From: Polynucleobacter duraquae
GTDB taxonomy: Bacteria; Pseudomonadota; Gammaproteobacteria; Burkholderiales; Burkholderiaceae
Length of the DNA stretch: 64,000 bases
Direction of reading: 5' to 3'
NCBI RefSeq assembly: GCF_000973625.1
Contig: NZ_CP007501.1
Location: 806,001 to 870,000, forward strand
Position 1 is the stretch's first letter; every line of letters starts with the position of its first letter. A program made the translations under genes and the position numbers. The notes under the pieces are model-generated. The model saw only the letters and a list, made by a program, of their open reading frames with translations, did no database searches and had not been told where the DNA came from. Shown in pieces: positions 41,110-49,406 of the stretch.

Positions 41110-42021
41110 CTAAAACTTGCAAAAAAGAGCTATCTCATTGATGGCGCTCCTTGCAGATTGTAAATATGTAGCCTGTAAGTGAAATACATGCCATCTCTCT
41201 TTGTAAATCTGTAGCGTTGTATTAACCTTAAATTTCTCGGCAACTTCAGCAAGTCTTAATGAGTCAGCAAGAAGTATTTCTTCGCTACCAACTTGTATCA
41301 GTAAGGGCGGAAATCCATTGAGATCCTGTGAAAGTGGACTGTGAAAAATATCTTTTGAGTCATATTCGTACCAATCAAAGGCCTGTTTCATTAACGCCAT
41401 TGAAATCATTGGGTCAATCTCTTCACCAAGTTCAGTTATCGAGCTCCGAACCTCAAAATCTGTAACGGGAGATATCAAAAATATCTTATTAGGTAGCAAG
41501 AGCCCTAGCTTCTTTAGTTTGAGCGTGAGTGCTAGTGCAAGGCTACCTCCAGCTGAGTCTCCGCCAATGATGATTTGATTAGCAGTAAATCCAAGTTCTA
41601 ATAATTTCAGGTAGCAATCTAATACATTAGAAAGACCCTCCGGGTATTTATATTCAGGCGCAAGCTTATAGTCTGGAGTCCATATCGAGTAGCCTGTAAG
41701 CATTGCAAGTCTAGTTGTAATCGATCTATGTGTTTTTGGGCTTCCGAGACAAAATGCACCGCCATGGATATATAAAATTACCTTATCGTTTTTTTTGTTA
41801 GGAGGGTTAAGAATTTCGACGCTGAAATTTTTCAATCCCAAAAATTCTCTTTTTACCCCTTTGATACCAAAGAGTAAAGGGGTGATCATCCCCAATATGA
41901 ATCGTTGGGTTTTAACACTTTGAGGCGGACGGATCAATTTCTTGAAAACTAGCTTTATAAGTAACCTTAAACAAAAAGAGCTAATATTTTCAATGAGATT
42001 ATTTGGAGGATTAATTTCCAT
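41110..42021 (-). CDS. Alpha/beta hydrolase (acetyl-esterase, HSL family)
   Basis: A 303-aa esterase of the hormone-sensitive-lipase family. The oxyanion motif is YIHGGAFCLGSPKTH near residues 88-102, the nucleophile elbow GGDSAGGSLALAL near 154-166, the Asp region PPLLIQVGSEEILLADS and the His in ERWHVFHLQ near 277. It hydrolyses short-chain esters in the cytoplasm. It lies just right of a remnant block and is probably monocistronic. Confidence 0.88.
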   Translation of the reverse strand: MEINPPNNLIENISSFCLRLLIKLVFKKLIRPPQSVKTQRFILGMITPLLFGIKGVKREFLGLKNFSVEILNPPNKKNDKVILYIHGGAFCLGSPKTHRSITTRLAMLTGYSIWTPDYKLAPEYKYPEGLSNVLDCYLKLLELGFTANQIIIGGDSAGGSLALALTLKLKKLGLLLPNKIFLISPVTDFEVRSSITELGEEIDPMISMALMKQAFDWYEYDSKDIFHSPLSQDLNGFPPLLIQVGSEEILLADSLRLAEVAEKFKVNTTLQIYKERWHVFHLQATYLQSARSAINEIALFCKF

Positions 42022-42113
42022 AGAACAAAATTTTCATTTAATGACACATTAGCAGAAAGCATGTATTCATAATCCTATTCATGCGCCTAGTTTTTAACCT
42101 GAAAAATCTAGAG

Positions 42114-42761
42114 CTACTGAAATCTAGAACGCTTTAGGCATAGACCATAACTAGTCAAATACAAGGTTAGCCCATTAAATAAATGCCATAACCAATGCGA
42201 ACCACCAATAGAGTCACATAAGGGCATATCAATTTGACGACTCAGTAGGGAGGCTGGAAAAACAATGACCGCCATCCATAAGAAACGAGCCGCTGACGGA
42301 TTCGAGTATTGGGTCACCAAAGTAAATATTATTAACGCCAACCAAGCACCTAGGTACACGCCTGGGGGTAACCATGGTAGAGCGGGCTTCAAGTGACTTA
42401 TTAATAATTGAGCTAAAACAATGCTGAGGATGAGCAGGAGAACAGACCCTAACTGAATCAATATCGAGTTTCTCGACCATTGCTTAGGGATCATAAATGC
42501 AAAAGCCACTAAATATAGAGCGATTGCCAAGACATCCAGTAGGCCGGTAAGGCGATTAGCAAAAGTATGAAAGCTAAAACTACCTAGGCCAATAAGGATT
42601 ATCAAAATAGCCATCAGCTTGGAGCGGGAGGATCTTAGGCGCCACAGGAAAAATCCTGCCACGATGAATGATAGATTGCTAATGGCATTAATGGGCTCAG
42701 CCAAAAAACTTGCATCTAATCGCTCACAATAGATATCTACAGAATTGAACCAAGTATTCAT
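42114..42761 (-). CDS. Ceramidase-like membrane protein
   Basis: A 215-aa protein with about seven membrane helices and the alkaline-ceramidase-family pattern. YCERLDASFLAEPINAISNL near residues 11-30 carries the Glu/Asn segment, SFHTFANRLTGLLDVLAI the first His and Asp, and GSHWLWHLFNGLTLYL near 190 the last His pair. Members are metal-dependent amidases or related hydrolases (CREST superfamily). The bacterial substrate is unknown; sphingolipid is not assumed. Confidence 0.78.
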   Translation of the reverse strand: MNTWFNSVDIYCERLDASFLAEPINAISNLSFIVAGFFLWRLRSSRSKLMAILIILIGLGSFSFHTFANRLTGLLDVLAIALYLVAFAFMIPKQWSRNSILIQLGSVLLLILSIVLAQLLISHLKPALPWLPPGVYLGAWLALIIFTLVTQYSNPSAARFLWMAVIVFPASLLSRQIDMPLCDSIGGSHWLWHLFNGLTLYLTSYGLCLKRSRFQ

Positions 42762-42781
42762 ACTGGTATCTTAATGGGGCA

Positions 42782-43183
42782 TCAAGAGACTAATATAAAA
42801 ATAAAGCTAATCAACAGTGCTAGAAGTATTCCAATGGCAACGATGCGAGTGAACTCCCCAATTCTGATCCATGCAGTTACGGGTTGCCTTGCGTGATAGG
42901 CATTACTGGCAAGCTCTCTTTGTTTGGTTCGCTCATGATGGCCCACTAACCAAGCATCATCTGCTCCAGCTAAAAATACTAGGGAATCATCTGTCTGGTA
43001 GTTAACAGATTCTTTGTATTTTATTAAGGTTAGCTGTGGAAGGCCTTGTAAAAGTAATAACTTATTTTCTTTTAGCCAGCCTTCGCATAATTTATTCGCA
43101 GCATTAGCCCTTTCACTGTGAGTTTGATTTTCTGACTCCAGTTGTGTCAGAAGCTTTTTACTTGATGCTTGGCCTTCTTTCAT
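42782..43183 (-). CDS. Hypothetical protein with C-terminal membrane anchor (133 aa)
   Basis: A 133-aa protein with a charged helical N-terminal half and one membrane helix at the C-terminus (RIVAIGILLALLISFIFILVS). No domain is recognised. It lies 20 nt upstream of the ceramidase-like gene on the same strand, probably in one transcript. Confidence 0.55.
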   Translation of the reverse strand: MKEGQASSKKLLTQLESENQTHSERANAANKLCEGWLKENKLLLLQGLPQLTLIKYKESVNYQTDDSLVFLAGADDAWLVGHHERTKQRELASNAYHARQPVTAWIRIGEFTRIVAIGILLALLISFIFILVS

Positions 43184-43316
43184 AGTAAGCCCCTTAAGAC
43201 TAAGTGTCTTAGCTAGACTAATGATCTTTTAAGCAACGGGTACATATTTAAGACCCTACTTACCGAAGTGTCACTATCTAAATGTTGTTTTAAACAACAT
43301 TACTTACAAATAAACT

Positions 43317-43739
43317 ATGTTACCGTTAGACATGCTGAGCAATCTTAAAAATACCTTCAGTAGTGATTTATGCCAATCTATTCTTGAAACCATACTTTTG
43401 CAGGGCTACGATTCTATTCTTATCACCGATGCATCAAATAACCCCAAAATTACCTATGCTAACTCAGCGTTCACCCAACTGACCGGCTATAGCTCAGATG
43501 AAATTCTCGGGAAATCGCCAAAGATTCTCCAGGGCTCAAGTACCTCCCAAAAGGTTATTCAACGCTTACGGCAATGCCTCATTGATGTCACGGTCTTTGA
43601 AGGTGAGACCGTGAATTATAAAAAAGATGGCACGATTTTCATGATGAACTGGCGCATGATTCCAATTATTGACAATGGAGAATTAAAAGCCTGGTTAGCA
43701 ATCCAACGCGAAAAAGTTGTCACATGGTTGCCAGATTAA
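43317..43739 (+). CDS. Single PAS/LOV-like domain protein
   Basis: A 140-aa protein that is one PAS domain with LOV-like features: ILITDASNNPKITYANSAF near residues 34-52, LTGYSSDEILGKSPKILQG near 55-73 and YKKDGTIFMMNWRMIPI near 97-113. The flavin-reactive Cys of true LOV domains (in GRNCRFLQG) is Pro here, so blue-light photochemistry of that kind is not expected. No output domain is present, so it may act with a partner. Confidence 0.8.
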   Translation: MLPLDMLSNLKNTFSSDLCQSILETILLQGYDSILITDASNNPKITYANSAFTQLTGYSSDEILGKSPKILQGSSTSQKVIQRLRQCLIDVTVFEGETVNYKKDGTIFMMNWRMIPIIDNGELKAWLAIQREKVVTWLPD

Positions 43740-43756
43740 AAAACTACATTATCTTT

Positions 43757-43851
43757 TCCAAGCTGTGAGTCATTGAAATAATTACATATTTCAGCAGCCA
43801 CGAATGCTTCTAAGGCCAAGATCGCACGTTCGAATCGTGCTGGGCAGGTCA
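43757..43851 (+). repeat. Partial right-end block with decayed tRNA-Arg remnant
   Basis: AAGCTGTGAGTCATTGAAAT, CAGCAGCCACGAAT and the tRNA 3' half (43807-43851) with four changes, including GGTCA for GGCCA at the very end. The TTGCACAGT arms are missing. The following 43852-44188 holds no convincing gene. Confidence 0.82.
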
Positions 43852-44188
43852 AAGATCCGTCTAGCCTATGAGATCTAGTCAAAATCCCCAATTTTATGGT
43901 GATTAGATGACCAAATTCTGATCAAGCTCACTCATTTTATCGAGCGCCATGGCAGGGCGCCGGCCGTTCTTTTAAAACTCATAGACATGTAGGATAAAAC
44001 AACAAATTTATATGAATTTGCAATGGCACTTTAGCGACTTAAAACAGAGTTATTTTGATGCACAGCCGCATTTAAATCGTAAGTGATTGGTTTGATGGGT
44101 TAGCAATAATTTACATGGCACAAACTCTGAGTGTTTAATAATTTATTTATCTAAGGGGAATGTCATATTGGTTTTGTAGAATAAAACT

Positions 44189-44404
44189 ATGCAATTAAAA
44201 GTAATCGACAGTTTTTTAGCTAAAACAGTTCTTGATGATGACGTAATCGGGCTCACGCCTTTAAAGGCAGGGCGATACCCAATCAAGGCGGTTGAAGATG
44301 AGCAATATGAAGTTGCCAAATCAAATGCGACAGTTTGCTATCTGACAAGTCATGAGCTTGAGCAAGTTATTAAATCTAAGGCTGCTGTCATCATCAATGA
44401 GTAA
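44189..44404 (+). CDS. Hypothetical protein (71 aa)
   Basis: A 71-aa cytoplasmic protein of unknown family with a balanced composition and a beta-rich start (LKVIDSFLAKTVL). It lies 59 nt upstream of the amidotransferase gene on the same strand. Confidence 0.45.
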   Translation: MQLKVIDSFLAKTVLDDDVIGLTPLKAGRYPIKAVEDEQYEVAKSNATVCYLTSHELEQVIKSKAAVIINE

Positions 44405-44463
44405 TAATGATTTACTTTTTCTCGGTATGTTTCAGGCTACGGTCTTATAAGAGGTATTGATAC

Positions 44464-45255
44464 ATGTGTCGATGGATGGCCTACGCTGGAGAAAAGATTT
44501 ATCTAGAAAATCTTCTTTTTTTGCAAAAGAATTCTCTGATCTCCCAAAGCCTCAAAGCTATAAAATCTAGCTTTACCACTAATGGTGATGGTTTTGGGGT
44601 GGCTTGGTATGGGGGTAAAAAAACTCCAGGCCTATTTAAGGATGTTTTACCTGCATGGAATGATGAAAACTTGAGACAGCTTAGTCAGCATGTCAAAAGT
44701 GGTCTATTTTTAGCTCACGTACGGGCTACTACAGGTACTAGCATCTCTCGAGCCAATTGCCACCCTTACACATATGGCAAATGGAGCTTTATGCATAATG
44801 GCCAAATTGGACATTGGCAATTGCTACGTCGTGACATTGAGTCCATGATTTCAAAGGATTATTATCATCACCGACTAGGCACCACAGATAGTGAGGCTCT
44901 TTTCTTGCTGGCTCTTTCTTATGGACTGGAGAAAGATCCTATAGGGGGTATCAAAAAGGCATTAGAGAAGGTCATCGCACTTTTAGAGGCTAACGGGGCA
45001 ACTGAACCGCTGAGATTATCAGCAGCTCTCAGTGATGGTAAATCTATTTGGGCTTTTAGGTATTCAAGTGATCGGCAGTCACCATCCCTTTTTTATGGCA
45101 CACCTGATTTACATAAAAAGCAAGCTCAGTCGAAGATAATTAACACGATTGCCTCTGAGCCATTTGACGATGACTCTGATCATTGGACATCGGTAGGGGA
45201 ATCTAAAGTTGTTCTGTGGAAAAATAAGGCGGTTTCAATTAGTCCACTTTTCTAA
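44464..45255 (+). CDS. Class II glutamine amidotransferase (YafJ-like)
   Basis: A 263-aa Ntn-hydrolase domain protein. The nucleophile is Cys2 (MCRWMAY), exposed after Met removal. Further motifs are NGDGFGVAWY near residues 40-49, LFLAHVRATTGTSISRANCHPY near 81-102 and FMHNGQIGHW near 110. No synthase domain follows, as in YafJ/EgtC-like proteins. Its TAA overlaps the next ATG (TAATG). Confidence 0.88.
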   Translation: MCRWMAYAGEKIYLENLLFLQKNSLISQSLKAIKSSFTTNGDGFGVAWYGGKKTPGLFKDVLPAWNDENLRQLSQHVKSGLFLAHVRATTGTSISRANCHPYTYGKWSFMHNGQIGHWQLLRRDIESMISKDYYHHRLGTTDSEALFLLALSYGLEKDPIGGIKKALEKVIALLEANGATEPLRLSAALSDGKSIWAFRYSSDRQSPSLFYGTPDLHKKQAQSKIINTIASEPFDDDSDHWTSVGESKVVLWKNKAVSISPLF

Positions 45256-46013
45256 TGCGTCTAATAAAAACAAACATACAATTTCAAGCAAAATTTCTTT
45301 CTTTGATTCGTGTACCCATGATATTCATGAGTCTTCCAGTATTTTCTCAAAACACCCAACACGGAGTAAGAACGTTTAATTGGATTGATGCTATGAAGGA
45401 GATGCTATTAAGAGGGTTTCATACTATTCATTCTGGTAGCCCAGTTTTTAAGATTTTGTTCACCCTAATGGCGCTAATACTCAGCCCGTATTCTCGAGCA
45501 GATCAGAGTTCTTCCCCATACGACTTAAAAGTCAGCATTGATAGAGTGGGCGCTGGGTTTTCTATTGAAGCAAGTTATATTGCAAGTGTCAGTCAGTGTG
45601 AGGCATATACTTTTCTAACCGACTATGAGGATGTGAGGATGACGCCCGGTTTGATTGAGTCTAAAGTTAAAAAAAGAGAAGGTAATAAAGTCACCATAGA
45701 AAGATTGATTGAGGAGAGGGTGCTCCTTTTCCCTTTAAGGATGCATTCTGTTCTTGAGTACACAGAACAGCTAAATCAAGGCTTGAACTTTGTTCAAACT
45801 AAGGGTGATAGCAAGGTCTATTCGGGTAGTTGGCGTCTTAAAACAGGTGATAAGGGAGTTCAGGTGCGTTATCAAGCATTTTTAGAGCCCAACTCTTCTG
45901 TTCCTAAAGGCGTCATTGAGTATTTTATGAAAAATAATATGCAAAAGAGTTTTGAGAATATCGCTCAAGCAATGGATAAGAATCGCGACACCCTTAGTCT
46001 TGCCTGTAGGTAA
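45255..46013 (+). CDS. Exported START/SRPBCC-like protein
   Basis: A 252-aa frame. The mature domain (from about residue 85) is a polyketide-cyclase/SRPBCC fold (SQCEAYTFLTDYEDVRMTPG, ERVLLFPLRMHSVLEY, GDSKVYSGSWRL). It is clearly paralogous to the protein at 51248. The ATG at 45255 overlaps the previous stop, but the signal-like segment before the domain (ILFTLMALILSPYSRA) suggests a later start at 45393. Such proteins bind lipids or other hydrophobic ligands in the periplasm. Confidence 0.72.
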   Translation: MRLIKTNIQFQAKFLSLIRVPMIFMSLPVFSQNTQHGVRTFNWIDAMKEMLLRGFHTIHSGSPVFKILFTLMALILSPYSRADQSSSPYDLKVSIDRVGAGFSIEASYIASVSQCEAYTFLTDYEDVRMTPGLIESKVKKREGNKVTIERLIEERVLLFPLRMHSVLEYTEQLNQGLNFVQTKGDSKVYSGSWRLKTGDKGVQVRYQAFLEPNSSVPKGVIEYFMKNNMQKSFENIAQAMDKNRDTLSLACR

Positions 46014-46036
46014 TATTAGCGGCATCGGCCAACATC

Positions 46037-46921
46037 TCAAGTAAGCTTTCTAAATAGGGGCTCACCCATACGAATAGCGTCTCCTTGTTTAAGATTCGCA
46101 AGTAACCGGTAGTTGCTTGGGGCAAAGACAATAATGGTTGAGCCATGTTGGAACCATCCTATTTCTTCGCCTCGGTTAAATTGAACATCGCATTCAATAG
46201 TATTGGGACCTTGGTATTTGAGATGTAAAAGAAGATTAAGACAGTGTAGCCGAATGCTAGCAACTAGAATTGCTGCAACTGGAACCATCGTCAAAGTAGC
46301 TCCTGTGCCTAACCCATTCTGATCGGTAAGTTCACACTCAAGAACCGCTCTTTCATTCTTGCAAAATAGTCGCTCCACTCTTTTTAGTGCAATAGGATTG
46401 ACATTCCAGGTATCCCCAGAAATATAAGTCACTCTTTTCATGCGTATTGAGCTTGGTGAATGGAAGCGGTGATACATGCTAGAAGTGAGCCTGAGTGTTA
46501 CATAGTCACAGCCTTCGTATTGCATGGCCAAAGAGGGAATAGGTATTAAATCTTTGATGGTGTACGGAAACCCCTTAGCCTGAAAAACTTCCCCATCCTT
46601 GACTTGGCCAAATGCACCCACTAATGCATCACAGGGGCTATTGAGGGTATTGGGATCTTGATGGATTGGTCTTGCATCAGGCTTCAGTTCACGCGTAAAA
46701 CAGGCATGCATGCTTTTGAAGTGGGTATTTTTTGCTTCCGTTAGATCTAAGGCAGAGAAGAATTGCCAAATTTTGATAGAGGCATAAGCGATTACAGGGT
46801 TTTCGATTTGACTAAACCAGCCAATAAAGCGAGTCAGGCTATTTCGAGGAATACGGTTGGTTAATAGAAAATTTAAATCTTCCTGGGATAAGAGGTTTTG
46901 TATGGTTTTCTTGATTGACAT
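46037..46921 (-). CDS. psd: Phosphatidylserine decarboxylase
   Basis: A 294-aa pyruvoyl-dependent enzyme making phosphatidylethanolamine. FTRELKPDARPI near residues 69-80, SPCDALVGAFG near 95-105 and RFHSPSSIRMKRVTYISGD are family features. The self-cleavage site is HGST (in GWFQHGSTIIVF) near residue 260 instead of the usual LGST, with Ser as the pyruvoyl precursor. It is divergent from a class III aminotransferase. Together with neighbouring lipid-type genes it suggests a lipid-modification region; a second, housekeeping psd may exist elsewhere in the genome. Confidence 0.85.
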   Translation of the reverse strand: MSIKKTIQNLLSQEDLNFLLTNRIPRNSLTRFIGWFSQIENPVIAYASIKIWQFFSALDLTEAKNTHFKSMHACFTRELKPDARPIHQDPNTLNSPCDALVGAFGQVKDGEVFQAKGFPYTIKDLIPIPSLAMQYEGCDYVTLRLTSSMYHRFHSPSSIRMKRVTYISGDTWNVNPIALKRVERLFCKNERAVLECELTDQNGLGTGATLTMVPVAAILVASIRLHCLNLLLHLKYQGPNTIECDVQFNRGEEIGWFQHGSTIIVFAPSNYRLLANLKQGDAIRMGEPLFRKLT

Positions 46922-46974
46922 ATTTGTGTCAAATAAATGAAGTAAAAGTGTAATGAATATTAATGGGAGTATTA

Positions 46975-48627
46975 ATGGAAAACCAACTTGCGTTAAGTAT
47001 ATTCGGTGCTGGCCTCGGTCTTTGGATTATTAAGAAGGTTTATACGAGACTGCAACTTTCTATGGCAAAACATCCTTCATTGGCTGGGCACTCTAGAATG
47101 GCCAAGCGGGTGGCTCGTTTAATTCCTCATTACTCATTTAATCAGAACGTCTTTTTTAAGGCTGATGGAGCTCCTGAGGAAATTGCGCTTTTGAGAGAGG
47201 CGGGCTTTATGCGTCTATCAAAAGCTTTCAAAGAGCGTTTTACAAAATCCGTTGAGCTCACTAATCAGGCAGCTGAAGTGATCTCGGATCTTCAATTTAC
47301 AGGGAGATATCGTGTTCCCTTCCAATTTAGCGATCACGTTAGTAAGCATCTAAAGTCTGGTAGTTTCATGCAATCGTCCTCTGGCGTTTCAATGACAGAT
47401 TTAGATGGAAATATATTTTATGATTTGACTGGTTCCTATGGCGTCAATGTTCTTGGGTACGATTTTTATAAAAAAGCGATTGAGGAGGGGGCAAAGCGAG
47501 TTTCTGACTTAGGCCCTGTCTTAGGCTTTTATCATCCCGTCGTTGCAGATAACGTCAAGCGTTTGAAAGAAGTTTCTGGGCATGATGAGATCTCTTTTCA
47601 TATGTCAGGTACAGAAGCGGTGATGCAGGCAGTTCGTTTAGCCAGATATCACACTAAAAGGAGTCATGTTGTCAGGTTCTGTGGAGCCTATCATGGCTGG
47701 TGGGAGGATGTTCAACCAGGCATAGGCAATCCACTTCCTCCCCGCGAAACCTACACGCTTAAAGAGGTTGACCAGGATACGCTGCGCGTTCTTCGTAATA
47801 AAAAGAATATTGCTTGTGTGTTGGTAAATCCACTTCAGGCCTTACACCCTAATAAAGGTGCTCCAGGCGACTCATCCCTGTTGGATAGTTCACGTAAAGC
47901 ATTTTTTGATCGTGAGGCTTATACAAAATGGCTTAAAGAACTGAGGCAGGTATGCAGTGATAAGGGAATTGTCTTAATTTTTGATGAGGTTTTTGTGGGC
48001 TTTCGTTTGGCACTAGGTGGCGCGCAAGAGTATTTTGGTGTTAAAGCTGACATGGTGACCTATGGCAAGACTCTAGGCGGTGGTTTACCAATCGGAGTCG
48101 TTTGTGGCAAAAAAGAGCTGATGATGCGATTTAAAGCAGATAAGCCAGCTGATATCTGTTTTGCCAGAGGCACCTTTAATTCTCATCCTTATGTGATGGG
48201 TGCTATGCAAGTTTTCTTGGAGAGTCTAGATACTGATCCGGTTAAAAAGATTTATTCCGACTTGGATATCGTTTGGGATCGTCGCGCAAACGATCTTAAC
48301 GAGAGCCTTTTAACGCTTAACCTGCCTGTCAAGGTAGTGAATATGTCTAGTATTTGGACTATTTGCTATACGGAGCCATCCCGTTACAACTGGATGTTCC
48401 AGTATTACCTTAAGGAGCAGGGTTTGGCACTCAGTTGGATTGGTACTGGAAGATTTATTTTTAGTTTGAATTACAGTGATTCAGACATGGCTGTCGTTCA
48501 AGAAAAATTCATTCGCGCTGCACAAGCCATGAAGCAGGATGGTTGGTGGTGGAATGAAGGTGGCTTGACAAACAAGATCATCAAGCGACAAATTCTCAGA
48601 GAAATGATTTTTGGCCGAAAATCCTAA
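46975..48627 (+). CDS. Membrane-anchored class III aminotransferase
   Basis: A 550-aa PLP enzyme. The start at 46975 has GGGAG five nt upstream. The first 20 residues form a hydrophobic helix (LALSIFGAGLGLWIIKKVYT), unusual for this family. A further 100-residue N-terminal extension precedes the catalytic part: FHMSGTEAVMQAVRLARYHT, FCGAYHGWWEDVQPG, VLIFDEVFVGFRLALGGAQ and TYGKTLGGGLPIGVVCG with the PLP Lys. It resembles glutamate-1-semialdehyde aminomutase-type enzymes acting on lipid or polyketide substrates. Its neighbours (psd, glycosyltransferase) favour a lipid substrate. Confidence 0.8.
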   Translation: MENQLALSIFGAGLGLWIIKKVYTRLQLSMAKHPSLAGHSRMAKRVARLIPHYSFNQNVFFKADGAPEEIALLREAGFMRLSKAFKERFTKSVELTNQAAEVISDLQFTGRYRVPFQFSDHVSKHLKSGSFMQSSSGVSMTDLDGNIFYDLTGSYGVNVLGYDFYKKAIEEGAKRVSDLGPVLGFYHPVVADNVKRLKEVSGHDEISFHMSGTEAVMQAVRLARYHTKRSHVVRFCGAYHGWWEDVQPGIGNPLPPRETYTLKEVDQDTLRVLRNKKNIACVLVNPLQALHPNKGAPGDSSLLDSSRKAFFDREAYTKWLKELRQVCSDKGIVLIFDEVFVGFRLALGGAQEYFGVKADMVTYGKTLGGGLPIGVVCGKKELMMRFKADKPADICFARGTFNSHPYVMGAMQVFLESLDTDPVKKIYSDLDIVWDRRANDLNESLLTLNLPVKVVNMSSIWTICYTEPSRYNWMFQYYLKEQGLALSWIGTGRFIFSLNYSDSDMAVVQEKFIRAAQAMKQDGWWWNEGGLTNKIIKRQILREMIFGRKS

Positions 48628-48651
48628 ATCATTTCTCTGGCTAAGGCTTTA

Positions 48652-49299
48652 TTACTGGGGAAGCGGCTCTTCCTCGTAACTGCCATGATCCATTGGATCA
48701 ATTAATTGACCTTTGAGTAAATATAGTGGGGAAGTGGCATAAATCTTTGCATCATGAAACGGATCTGTCATGATTTTTGTCATCCAGGCAAAGGCAGCTT
48801 CCACATTGTGAATAAAGAACAAGTGGAATGTGCGGAACAAGACCCCGCCGACGCCAAGCCAAAGCCATAGCAATCCTGTTTGCCTTATGAATCCGTCAGT
48901 ATTTGTAAAGGTATTGAGGGCAACAAATTTTTGCAGCCATATTGGGTTAGCCCAGACTAGTAGTGGGATTGCAGCCCATATCGAAAGAAGAACTACCTTT
49001 CTGTTGAGGTTGTAGCCTACCTTGATTTGCTCTTTATATTCGTGTGTGGCTTTATTTACTTCATCGTAACCTTTCGGCTCAAAGAAGAAGTGACCACTTT
49101 GTCGTGTTGTCATAGCAACAAGCCATGCAAGTAAAGATGCTGCAATAGGGTCTATAAAAAGTAAAACATAAGCCGTCAAAAAGCTAATGGCACTAACTAA
49201 GTGTAATGACTGGTTGATTCGGCTATGGTGATAGTAGCGATGATCATCCCATCGTTGCTTTTTTAAGGTTTCTAGAAAATGAATCAATTTAGTTTCCAA
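48652..49299 (-). CDS. Integral membrane protein with conserved His residues, unknown
   Basis: A 215-aa protein with about four helices and His-rich loops (DDHRYYHHSRINQSLH near residues 18-33, RQSGHFFFEPKGYDEV near 66-81 and THEYKEQIKVGYN). This layout recalls membrane di-iron hydroxylases or Mpo1-like proteins, but I do not recognise the family with confidence. A Pho-box-like sequence (49359-49376, minus orientation) lies 60 bp before its start, and a glycosyltransferase is divergent from it. Confidence 0.6.
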   Translation of the reverse strand: METKLIHFLETLKKQRWDDHRYYHHSRINQSLHLVSAISFLTAYVLLFIDPIAASLLAWLVAMTTRQSGHFFFEPKGYDEVNKATHEYKEQIKVGYNLNRKVVLLSIWAAIPLLVWANPIWLQKFVALNTFTNTDGFIRQTGLLWLWLGVGGVLFRTFHLFFIHNVEAAFAWMTKIMTDPFHDAKIYATSPLYLLKGQLIDPMDHGSYEEEPLPQ

Positions 49300-49358
49300 T
49301 GCTTAGTATGTACATCATGACAAAATAGTGACGCCTGCGTAATATTTACAGCTTAAAT

Positions 49359-49406
49359 ATGACAGTAACAAGACAGTCAAGTCCAAAGCTGTCATAAAAC
49401 TGTTAT
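49359..49406. promoter_or_regulatory. Two opposed Pho-box-like sequences
   Basis: On the minus strand CTGTCTT-GTTA-CTGTCAT (49359-49376) and on the plus strand CTGTCAT-AAAA-CTGTTAT (49389-49406) match the PhoB box layout of two 7-bp CTGTCAT repeats separated by 4 bp. They face the divergent membrane-protein and glycosyltransferase genes. The plus box overlaps the first ATG of the glycosyltransferase, so that gene's real start is probably downstream. Confidence 0.6.
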
